Below are positions 46,128-56,013 of a DNA stretch of 64,000 nt, one piece after another. The notes beneath the pieces were generated by a model. It saw nothing but the letters and a program-made list of their open reading frames with translations, did not search any database and was not told where the DNA came from. The stretch is from Otatea glauca. Lineage: Eukaryota; Streptophyta; Magnoliopsida; Poales; Poaceae. The translations under genes were made by a program, and so were the position numbers. Where the stretch lies: positions 62,001-126,000 of the forward strand of contig CM070723.1 in NCBI GenBank assembly GCA_036346275.1. Reading direction: 5' to 3'. How positions within the stretch are numbered: position 1 is the first letter of the stretch; the number at the start of each line of letters is the position of its first letter.

Positions 46128-46940
46128 TTGTTTTGTTGCTGCATAAATTTTCCTGCTTTTAATTGGTCTCTCCAGCCTTACGACAATGTTATTGGCGGAA
46201 AACGAACCCTGCTTGTAGGTCAAAAATCGCCAAAAATCAAATGGTTTGCAAAGTCAAAGGGATTTGAAATCTGCGGTCAAATCGGAGAAATAAAACCTCA
46301 AAAATCGGTTGATTTCGGTCTATTATCGATTTATTTTGAGGGAAAATCAGCACCTCAATGGAAAATACAAAAAAAATGAAGGAAAATGTAGAAAATAGTA
46401 GAAAATTAGTAAAAAACCGATAAAAGCCCGAAAAATCAAAAAAATATTAGAAATACATAAGAGAATATGAAAAAATATGTTAAAATTTCGGCATAACATT
46501 TTCTACATTTTAAGATAACGTCAAGTTGTAAAGTACACATTTTACAATGATAGCACAACTATGAAAAAATATGAGAAAATATGGGAAAATTTCGGCATGA
46601 CGTTTGCTATATTTTAGATAATCTCAAGTTGTGAAATAGGCATTTAGCAATGATATCTCAATAAATAACATTTCATTTCAATATCATTCGCAAAATCAAT
46701 CCATCAAGTTCATGTTTCAATAACATTCATTTCAATAGCATGACATATGATATTTGAATTCAACATTTCTCACCTAAAATAATTGTTCACGCTTGGCATA
46801 GCTTCGTCGTCATTCCGTTGTCACTCATATGCCATGTATTCCCAGCTCTTGTCATTTTCAGTTGGGGGGAAGCAATTTTCGGTGCTTATCGGTCGATTAT
46901 CGAGCTCCTGGCGACAGGAAGACGGTCGACAGCGGGCGGA
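46128..46940. repeat. AT-rich sequence left of the hAT relic
   Basis: Rich in aaaatcg, gaaaaatatg and aatttcggcat words; the segment aaaatatg-aaaatttcggcat-acgttt-ctaca-ttttagataa recurs near 46470 and 46575. It resembles the aaaatcg flanks of the array at 4785-5690. It is probably the non-coding part of the hAT element whose transposase remains follow. Confidence 0.4.
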
Positions 46941-46947
46941 TCTGGAT

Positions 46948-47081
46948 TTTATTACTCAACATTTCCTTTAATTGTGCATCATATTTTAGAATTTATTACT
47001 CAACATCTCCTTTAATTGTGCATCATATTTTATCTGGAGTTTATTACTCAACATCTCCTTTAATTGTGCATCATATTTTAG
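46948..47081. repeat. Three tandem copies of a 42-bp unit
   Basis: Copies begin near 46948, 46992 and 47040, each reading tttattactcaacat-tcc and then tttaattgtgcatcatattt. They are nearly identical, separated by 2 to 8 bases, and lie just before the transposase fragment. Confidence 0.8.
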
Positions 47082-47843
47082 AAATTGCTACCCACTTAAA
47101 GAGCCGCGAAAATAATAATATCTTGCGTGAAGCTGTTTATGCTATGAAAACTAAAATTTTGAAATATTGGCAAGAAATTCCTACGTTTATTTGTATTTAT
47201 TTTAGATGCTAGAGCTAAAGTTCGAAGATTTCCTAATGTTCTCTCACTTCTAAGTGATGCGGTAAGTACTGATTATTCTAGTTATTTTTCAAATATCCGT
47301 GCTAACTTATCTCAAGTTTTATGCTAAGTATGATCAGAAGTTTGCTGGAATTCGCATGCAGCGACCTCTACCAGCACCCACAACAGGTAAAAAGAAAATT
47401 GCGTGGGAAACATATGGGATGCAGGTGTCTCTTTCTCAAAGAGTTCGACTACAACAACGTCAAGTGCGGACACAACAAGTGGTGGGGAGCTAGCTGCCTA
47501 TCTCAACAGCGACACTGTCAACTACCGAGAGTAGCAAGAGGAGCACTTCAGCATTTTATAGTGGTGGCATGAGCACAAGATAACATATCCGGTGCTTTTC
47601 ATATTAGCACGGGATGTGTTAACAATTCTTGTCTCTACGGTTTCTTCGGAGTCTGCTTTCAGTCTATCCGAAAGAATAATCGAGGAGAGAAGAACAAATC
47701 TGACAAGCGAGATGGTGAAAATACTTCTCACTGTAAAAGATTGGGAACAAGCTGATCAACGAACTCAACATAATGCAGAAAATATTGAGTTAGAGGAGAC
47801 GTTTGAAAATCTTTATCTAGATAATCAAGAAGAAGAATTGTAA
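47041..47843 (+). pseudogene. hAT transposase C-terminal remnant
   Basis: The right part (47592-47843) is the hAT dimerisation domain: ARDVLTILVSTVSSESAFS, ERIIEERRTNLTSEMV and LLTVKDWEQ. To the left, in shifting frames, are pieces of the RNase-H-fold region (REAVYAMKTKILKYWQEIP; LDARAKVRRFPN; RMQRPLPAPTTGKKK). Stops and frameshifts occur near 47210, 47325 and 47575. The N-terminal zinc finger and most catalytic residues are missing, so it is inactive. It could once have mobilised hAT-type elements such as those at 883 and 5837, but nothing here proves a family match. Confidence 0.75.
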
Positions 47844-48446
47844 TCTTCACTTTTTTTCCTGTATCATTGAGTTATAGGTTGTACTCTTTTTTCTTTGTCA
47901 AGATTTTCTCGTGTTGAGTTTTTACTTGGGAAAGTTTTTAATGAGGCAGCCAAACATCAATAAAGCTCGTTATTTAATTCCAATTATTTATCTCATTTTA
48001 GAATTTATTTCATATTTTAGCTTTTTCTTAATTTATATATATTTTTAAAAAGTTTTTCTAATTATTCTAAAATTTTCGGTTTTTCCTGTATTTTTTTCAT
48101 ACTTTTTCTATTTTCTATTTTTTTTTAAAAAAAAACTATGCTAATGACCCGGTTCGACCCGTTTAGACCCATCGGCACTGCACGGAACTCTAGGCGGCGG
48201 CGACGGTTCTGGGAGCTATCTTGGTAGGACGGCCCAATGTGGAAAGGGCCGCCGCGAACGTGGGCCTTTGGTTGCCACCCCCCGCCGTGTTGTTCTCGAC
48301 TTCTGTTATCGCCCGTAACGGATTCGACGATCCATCGTCTCGTCTCCGATATCCGGCCGATGCAACCTTAACTGCACCATAACAAGATATTTCCACGCGC
48401 TCGCTTCGATCGCATTGCTCCGATCCTTCTCGCGCGGTGCCTAGCT
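47844..48446. other. Right flank of the hAT relic and promoter of the PHD/GNAT gene
   Basis: 47850-48140 is AT-rich and probably belongs to the hAT relic. 48180-48446 is GC-rich with the composition of a grass promoter and leader for the gene that begins at 48447. Confidence 0.35.
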
Positions 48447-51378
48447 ATGGCGGCGTCTGTCTCGGAATCTTGGCAGCCGGTGCGGCTCGGCGCGGAGTTC
48501 TCGCCGGAGGTGGCGACGCTGCTCTCCACGTCACACCCGGCGGCCTTGGTGTCCCTCGTCAGGGGCAGAAACGAGGCACTCAGAACAAAGTTGAAGAAGC
48601 ATCTCTTGGCGCTCGGCTGGAGGATCGTGTCCAGGCCCAACACCGGGTTCGCGCCGAGGCTCCGCTACGACGCCCCCGGCGACGGCAAGAGCTTCTACTC
48701 CCTCCCAAACCTCATCCGTTGCGGCAAGCTGATACACGTCCGTGCACCAAACGACGTAGCCGCTACTGATGCTGATGATGATAACGACGACGACGAGTCC
48801 ATGGACGGCTACATCTCTGAACAGGCCGCCATTGCGGAGTACATAGACTTCGTGATGGCCAAGACGCGTGGGGAGGGCCCCAGAGTCGAGCAGCTGCGGG
48901 TGAAGGCCAAGAAGCAGCTCGTGTCGTCGGGCTGGACCTTCTGGATGACGGTCAAGTACGACGGCCGCCAGGAGCTCCGGTACAAAGCGCCGCACGGCCG
49001 CTCGTACATCTCGCTTGTCACGGCGTGCAAAGCGTACCAGCAGATGACGAAACGCGCCACAACACCAACTCCTCCTCGGAAATCCAAATCCAGATCCAAC
49101 AAGAGGAGCACAGAGCATGCAGCTCGGCCTGCACCTATAGCGGTGCGTGTTCAACGCCCAACGACTGGAGATAACAATTGCACAAATGGCAGCTCTCAGG
49201 ATAGCAACACCGGCGACGTTTGTAGCAACGAGTCCACGGTCATCGACCCACCGGCCACCGGTGAATGTGCGAGATCCAAGAACAAGAGGAAGACAGTGTC
49301 TGCAGTCTATGCCGATGACGATACCCTCAATCTCAAGAAATCCACCGAGAAGAAGAAGAAGAAGAAAGCATCCGCGAGCCCAGCGCGCGTTCTGCTCCCG
49401 AGGCCTAAAGACGAGGAGAGCCGGGCTTTGTTGCCGCCGGCGTGCCTGCGCCGCGCAAGAACGCTTCTTTCGGTGCTCATGGACAGGAACATCCTAGTGC
49501 CGAGGGACAGGCTGACCTACAAGCAAACAAGGGACGGACCTCCGGTGAAGGAGGGCCTCATCACCGGAGACGGGATCATAAAATGCATGTGCGGCTGCAA
49601 CGAAGCAGCGTTCACCGTGGCAGAGTTCGAGGTGCACGCCGGGAAGAGCAGCACAGATCGCCCTTGGGCTCGCATGTTTCTCACGGACGGCAGGTCGCTG
49701 TCGCAGTGCCTGCTTCAGCTCATGGGCGACAACTGCATGATCAACAGCAATGCTTCTTCGGCTTCGCTGCGTGTAAGGCTGAAGAAGAGATGCTCTGATC
49801 TGGACATGGACTCCGTGTGCTCCGTCTGCCACGATTGCGGTGAGCTGTTGCTCTGCGACCACTGCCCCTCCGCATTTCATCATGCCTGCGTTGGTCTGGA
49901 GGTCACTCCGGAAGGCGACTGGTTTTGTCCATCCTGCAGATGCAGCATATGTGATTCCAGCGACTTTGATCCTGATGCCAGCCGATTCACTGACAGGACA
50001 GTGATGTACTGCGACCAATGCGAACGAGAGTGTAAGTATTATAGTATACCTCAACGTTCAGTTGTTCAGAACTAGAATTAGCATGCACTAATGTTTGCTT
50101 TCCTTTGCCTATATATCTTGGCACAATACACCGACATAGTGCTCACTGCTCATCATCTGCCTTTTACAGATCATGTCGGCTGCATCAGAAGAAATACAGG
50201 CGACGAGCATAACTACTGCCCTGAAGGGCCTTGGCTTTGCAGCGAAGGCTGTGCAAAGGTATAATATATAATGCTTTATTATTTGACACAAACGTACGTT
50301 GATCACGATGAAATGCTTATTTTCTTCCTCAATGCTTGATTCTGATGATGCTTTATTTTCCTACTGTGCAGATATTCCAGCATTTGCAAGGGCTTGTAGG
50401 CAAATCAATCCCTACTTCGATCGAAGGTTTGTCGTTCACTATCTTGAGATCTAGTGGAGCACACGATCGTGGCGAACACGACGAGGAGGCAATGGCTGAA
50501 CAGCACGGGAAGCTGTGTGTCGCGTTTGATGTGCTCCACGAGTGCTTCGTTACCCTGATCGAGCCGCTCACACGGAGCGACCTTAGCGCGGACATTGTCT
50601 TTAACAGAGAGTAAGTCTTTCCTTCCCTACATTAATTTGTCCATATGTCTATATATATATGACTCTCCATTTCGCTTTGTAGCAATCTGTGTTCTGAGCG
50701 AGTTGAAAATCGTTCATTCTCTGCAGATCAGAGCTCAGACGGCTAAATTTCCGTGGATTCTACATGATTGGCATCGAGAAAGGCGGCGAGCTAATAACCG
50801 TGGGTACATTGAGGTACGTGATAATCTTCTCATGGTCGTGCACGTCTATCAGTGTAGTTGAATTTATCTGTAGCCCATCTTGCCTTTCAAATGCTAAAAG
50901 TACTTCCTCTTTCTGTGTGTGTTGCAGGGTGTATGGAAAGAAAGTTGCAGAACTGCCCCTTGTTGGGACCCGATTTGCGCACCGTCGACAGGGGATGTGT
51001 CAACTTCTGATGAACGAACTGGAGAAGGTACGTATGCTCACAAGTTAAATGCACTCCTAGTCATTCAGCTCCAAGCATTTTTGTTGGTATGTATGTCCAT
51101 GCTGATCAATTCACTCTCCCTGTTGTTTTGTTGTTGCGCAGTTACTTTCTCAGTTGGGGGTGGAGCGGCTTGTCCTACCAGCAATACCTGAGCTTGTGCA
51201 GACATGGACCGGATCCTTTGGTTTCAAAGTGACGAGCCAATCTGACAAGTTGGAGATAGCAGAGCACACCGTCATGTCCTTTCAGGGAACCAGAATGTGC
51301 CACAAGTTTATCAACAATGCAATGATGCTCCAGACGGCTGAAAGATCGTCCCTGTCTGTAAGAAGGAACCTAGCTTGA
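48447..51378 (+). CDS. PHD-finger and GNAT acetyltransferase-like protein (IDM1-type)
   Basis: Members of this plant family combine chromatin reading with an acetyltransferase fold; Arabidopsis IDM1 acetylates histone H3 and aids DNA demethylation. By-eye exons: 48447-50031, 50170-50258, 50372-50610, 50727-50813, 50928-51027 and 51142-51378, joining in phase to 778 residues. Two similar N-terminal segments (LKKHLLALGWRIV ... LRYDAP and AKKQLVSSGWTFW ... LRYKAP) form an internal repeat. A basic linker follows, then the LTYKQTRDGPPVKEGLI / GIIKCMCGCNEAAFTVAEFE module, then a PHD finger from about residue 457 (CSVCHDCGELLLCDHCPSAF; GDWFCPSC) extended by a second Cys/His cluster across exons 1-2. 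The GNAT part (about 620-760) contains FYMIGIEKGGELI and the acetyl-CoA loop GTRFAHRRQGMCQLL. Whether the acetyltransferase is active cannot be judged. Confidence 0.88.
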
Positions 51379-51640
51379 GATTCAGCATTCTCTCTAGGAC
51401 CGCATCTCTGGTGACACGCGCACAAGGATCTCAGTGCACACAACTGGCTAGTGGCTAGTACGCCTTCAGATGGCAAAACCGAGCAGCCCCGCCTCGCCTC
51501 GATGCAGGTCGCGTACGTGCTACCATATATATGCTGCTTCCAATGACTGCCTGGCTACCATATGCGGTCTTTGTCAGGGCTACAAGATTAGACGGCCACC
51601 GATCGCATGCAGCTAGCACATATCTCTCACCCAACACACC
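51379..51640. other. 3' region of the PHD/GNAT gene
   Basis: Presumed 3' untranslated region. No gene and no strong poly(A) signal are seen. Confidence 0.3.
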
Positions 51641-52519
51641 GGTCTCGAGCATTTTTCTTTTCTTTTTCTTTTTCTTTTTTAAAACTAATGACATGAGCTC
51701 TATCTTTATTTCAGAAGAAGAGAGTAGTTACACTTTCCCCCCTAAAGGAAACACCCTAGTCACCGACCACTAGCCTTAATAGGAGGAGACATCAACACCG
51801 GAGAAGTTCGAAACCCTGGAAACTCCAATCATGACATCGAATACACCAACGAGACCGACACCTTTTAGAGCAATGACAAAACTAGACCCTCACCCCAACC
51901 TACAAACACCAGATCTTGAAGCTGGCTAACAACATGCTGAGAAAACATAGCTTCTCCTCCCATCTCCTACGAGCTAACCGACGACAGCTTGCCTGCACAA
52001 AAGGACCTTGACCAAACTACAACACGGGCCCTCCAACATAGTCGGGTGAGCTGTACCTCAGGACCACGACCCAACAACGACCAGCTTGCAACACCTCAAG
52101 GCAACAGTTCTCAACAAACACCCCCAACAACTCAGCAAGGCCGATCCTTCGTCGAGCATGCTGGCTGACGGTGGAGCTAAGCATCTGCACTCTGCGGGCC
52201 ACGACTGGACGCAAGACGCGTCGACCATGCCGCGACAAGCTCAATCCACCCTCATGCAAGAACGGTGAGCTACACCGCCACCCCGAAGCAACCGCCCTAT
52301 AGCCACAACATGCCACCAGTGCCACCACAACATATCATGCTCGCATGGTCCAACATAGCCACAACACCGGCAACGGCCAATGACGAAGCACACCGACCAA
52401 AGACAGTCGACGAACGAAGCACACTTGCCAAAGACAAGCAGCCACAGAGAAGGAGGCTAGATCCGGTTGGTTCGGCGAGGAAGCCCAGCTGCAGGTAGGT
52501 GATGCCTAGTCCCAGATGC
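51641..52519 (-). repeat. Possible minus-strand retroelement or retrocopy tail
   Basis: Read on the minus strand, the left end is an A/G-rich tail (about 51654-51681, AAAAAAGAAAAAGAAAAAG-like) preceded by GAAATAAAGATAGAGCTCAT. This looks like the 3' end of a retroposed transcript. No protein domain is recognised in the body. It may be one unit with the VQ pseudogene directly upstream (52520-52895), or a separate non-LTR relic. Confidence 0.35.
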
Positions 52520-52895
52520 TTAGGGAGACTTGGGCTGCAGCTTGCCGCCAGCGCCAGCAATGCCGCGCGGGGACGGATGGAGGTTGAAGCCCTTCTCGAC
52601 GATGGCCCGGTCCTCAGCCGCGGCGGCCTCCTCCGATCTCGGTAGCGGCGGAAGCGGTGTCACGGGGCTCCCCAGGGCCAGCGAAGGGAAGTCCAGCATG
52701 CTTGGCGTCAACACCTCCAACCCGCGCGGCGAGAACCCAGGTTACTTGGGACCTGGGGGGCACGGGCTTGCGGCCCCTCCTGCCGCCATGGCCGCTGCGG
52801 CCTCCCGTGTGTCGGTGAGGATCTGGACGACCTACTTGAAGGAGGTGGAGCCGGCCAGGACGAAGGTGGTGGAGAAGGGGTTCGACCAGATCTAG
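52520..52895 (-). pseudogene. VQ-motif protein pseudogene
   Basis: One minus-strand frame shows the landmarks of grass VQ transcriptional co-regulators: SNPFSTTFVLAGSTSFK, then a stop, then VVQILTD. The family motif FxxxVQxxTG is normally FKQVVQMLTG, so the Q before VVQ has become TAG (52832-52834) and the final G is D. A second in-frame stop (TAA) follows about 30 codons later. The C-terminal family signature VLTPSMLDFPSLALGSPVTP and EKGFNLHPSPRG follows in the same frame. The segment between is shorter than usual, so an internal deletion is likely. Intact VQ proteins bind WRKY factors in the nucleus; this copy cannot make one. Confidence 0.7.
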
Positions 52896-55014
52896 GAGAG
52901 GTGAAACTAAGTGAGGATGTGGGAGAAAGCTGAGAAAGGAAGCTGTGGAAGAGAGGCCCCACCGCAGCCGTCGGTCGGCCGGTGGTCACCAACGGCGGCG
53001 GCGAGGGAGGCGATGAGCATGGAGGCGCGCTCGGCTGGGGGCTTGGGGTCACCTTCAGGAGACCGGTGTTGAGTGTAATCGGGTTTTGATTAGCATTTTT
53101 CTTTTCTTGTATCATATGTTTGTTTGTATGGCAACGCCAAATTAATCCGTATATGTTTTCACTCTGCACGATCGATCTTACTACAGACTGATGTTCTGAC
53201 CGAACGTGTATTAACAGTTGGTGTTTTCCATGCGCTACTACTAGGTACGGTGACTTGTCTCTCGATCTGCAGGACCTTTAATTGTTTTCTCGTTCACCAG
53301 ATGTGTAATACTATCTAATTAGCTCTATGTTAAATAGAGGTGATTGGCGGGCCTCCGATTCCTTCATCCATCCATGGGTGTCAAACATACAGATTAAGAT
53401 TCTTTACTCCATGCATGGATGGATGCACTACTGAACTCCTCCAACTATATATACTTTCAAGTTAATACAACCAACCATGCATACTTATAAAACAAACAGC
53501 TAGTTGGTCTAATCATTAACTGGAACATTGTATGCTAGTAGAATACTTAAGATATAGAACAGATCGAAAACAAGGGAATTGGAATGTTCAGCGAGCGAGC
53601 ATGCATGCATGCATACATAAATATGTTCATTCAATCAATCATCATCCAGTTAAGTCTAATATGCCTCTGGCAGTTACATATAGAATTCGCAGAAACTTCG
53701 TCTTGACGTAAATTAAAAACAAAATTTACCCATAATTTAAACCACTCGGCGTTGCAAAGAACAGTCCGTATAGTACGTATATAGATGCTGCTGCTTCTAG
53801 ACATCGAAGATCTCGATCGAGAAGCTGTGCTCACATGGCCCTTAATCTAAACTGGGCTGCTCTGCAGCTGGTCAAAATTCTTTATGCAGGTCAGAATTTT
53901 GAAAGAATGGACAATAGATGGAGAAATTAGTACCGAATCTGAAAATGAACAACCCCTTCGATATGTGCATGTATATATATACTACCAATGGATCCAGACA
54001 ATATATAATTATATATTAATATTCTCTCTCCTCCCACGTTCTCCCTCCCAAATCCGGTGGCAATGAGCGCGAAGGCGGCACGGCGAGGAGCTCGGGCGCG
54101 GCAACAGGCAGCTCACGCGCGCCGTGACGACAAGGAGCGTGGAAAAAACATTCTACGGGTCTCATGCCTTGTACTTGTAGTATATATCTATAGTATCTTT
54201 TTTGAAGTAAAGACATATAGTATATATTAGGAGAGAGGAGAAGATTTAATTAGTTGCTTTAAGATGGTTTATGTAAGAGATGCTATAAGGCACCACCGGC
54301 CTATAGCTAGCGCAGGCTGACATACATGCACAACACCATCTTGATAATTTTGGTGGTCAGCGGTGATGTTACAATTTAACGCTCTCCTTCCTTATGCAAG
54401 TTTTTGCTATATCTTGATGATTAAACTTATGCACAAGACATAGATATTCTCTTTCTTCATTCTCTTCTTTAATTTTTTTCTTCACGTAAACACATCAATC
54501 CTAGCTGTTATATATGATGTAGGATCATTAGGAGCTAGTGCCTTCAACATATGATTCATGTATATATCTCCCTGGCAACTATGCCATTATATATCATGCA
54601 TGAATATAATCGTGTCTGTACGTGACACTATGGAAAGCGGTACATAAAAATTTGTACATTAATTGTACTGACTGATTAAATTGCTGCTTCGTAGTACTAC
54701 TGTACCTAACTAAACCACTTCAATTTTTTTTAGGTCAGTCAATTAAATCGAGATTTTTGCTTTAGAATCGTCCAATGAAGAAACCGTTTTGGTATATATA
54801 TAGAACAAGGAGAAAATTAGGGGTGATCTGTTGCATATGCATTGTTAGGCAAGCTATCTGCTTTGCTTTCCGTTATGGATTGGATTGGAATTTTCAGTCG
54901 TGTTTTGTAACGAGGGGCTTGGTTTGAATATATATATAAAAAGTGGTAGGTAATAGTAGTTGGGCTTGGAAAAAATATATAATACCCATACAAATAAATC
55001 GATAATATATATTC
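52896..55014. other. Gene-free AT-rich interval
   Basis: Both strands lack a credible gene. 53580-53620 has gcatgcatgcatgc runs. 54020-54130 is a short GC-rich patch without a recognisable frame. The rest is AT-rich with many tatatata stretches. Confidence 0.35.
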
Positions 55015-55019
55015 CTATG

Positions 55020-55670
55020 TGTTGGCGTCAAAAACTTGAGGTAGGGTTTCTGACAGCAGCACACCAGACAAACACCTGGTTCAAGAGTGTGCCAGTCGAT
55101 TTGACCTATAACCGACAAGGTAAAATATAAAATTTACTCAAAAGCCGATCGTAACGATCAATCGGCTTAGACCCAATCAGCTTGAAACCGATTAAGATCA
55201 AAGTAACAAGGTAAGTCTAATTAGCCGATCAAGGCTAATCAGATGATAAAGGTAGATTGATTACAAGAAGGCGATGCGCAACAAAATCGAAATAAATCAA
55301 ACCTGGGGTGTAATTGAAGAAGATCAACAATCGGCGATGCGCAACTTTATTGATCAAGATCGATTACAGAGACTAAATTACAAAAACTACTCCTAGTCGA
55401 CAGGAAGAAAGTAAAAGCTGGTTGATTGTATTGTGTTGATGATTATTTTCGCAGCTTGCTTTGGTCCTTCTTTTATACCTTTGGCCGATAGTGTCCTGTT
55501 ACAACACAATTTAAACCCGTATCCGTATCGGCCTTATCTTGAACAGTTATTTCCTAAAAATCTTGCCGTTAGCATAAATATCTCCAAACTTTCTTAACTT
55601 ATCTGTTAACATCCATATCTTTGATTTCATTACCGATTACGTTTAGATTTGCCAAATTTTGGTGCAAACA
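55020..55670 (-). repeat. 3' LTR of the Tat-lineage element
   Basis: 651 bp, reading TGTTGGCGTC ... GGTGCAAACA on the plus strand (TG...CA in both directions). A TATAAAA on the minus strand at 55471-55477 fits the LTR promoter. It aligns along its length with the solo LTR at 17120-17771. The 5-bp outer flank is ctatg (55015-55019); the partner flank is outside the window. Confidence 0.85.
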
Positions 55671-55686
55671 TATGCCCCCCATTTTT
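55671..55686 (-). other. Polypurine tract
   Basis: The minus strand reads AAAAATGGGGGGCATA directly before the LTR start TGTTTGCACC. This is the second-strand primer expected next to a 3' LTR and confirms the minus orientation. Confidence 0.8.
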
Positions 55687-55868
55687 GAGAGATGACATGT
55701 TATCTTTCAAAAATATCAATAATCGGCTTTTCAATCGGCTAACGTTTGAACTTCATCCATTAACTGTCGCTTTTACTCGCGCCGCTATTTTTTGACATGC
55801 GGATAGTGCGTTTTAACTGCTCGCGCCTTTTGAGATTCACTTCCCGCCTCTTCAAATTTTCACCGTGC

Positions 55869-55876
55869 TATAAAAT
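55869..55876 (+). promoter_or_regulatory. TATA-like box of the antisense gene
   Basis: TATAAAAT at 55869-55876 on the plus strand lies about 140 bp upstream of the ATG at 56014, in the non-coding strip between the LTR and the antisense gene. The spacing fits a transcription start near 55900 and a leader of about 110 bases. No transcript evidence is available. Confidence 0.45.
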
Positions 55877-56013
55877 GCGGCCCCCACCTCGGTCATTCTT
55901 CACGCGCACAAGCTCTCTACTCTGAACAATCGGCTTCTGTCTAATCCGTTGCTCAGTTTTCATCAATCGGCTTGCATCTTCCTTCATCAATCGGCTTGCT
56001 AAGATCGGCTGAA

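Noticed and set aside
48531..49154. 207-codon minus-strand frame opposite the PHD/GNAT gene
   Set aside because: Shadow of the first exon; no recognisable motif.
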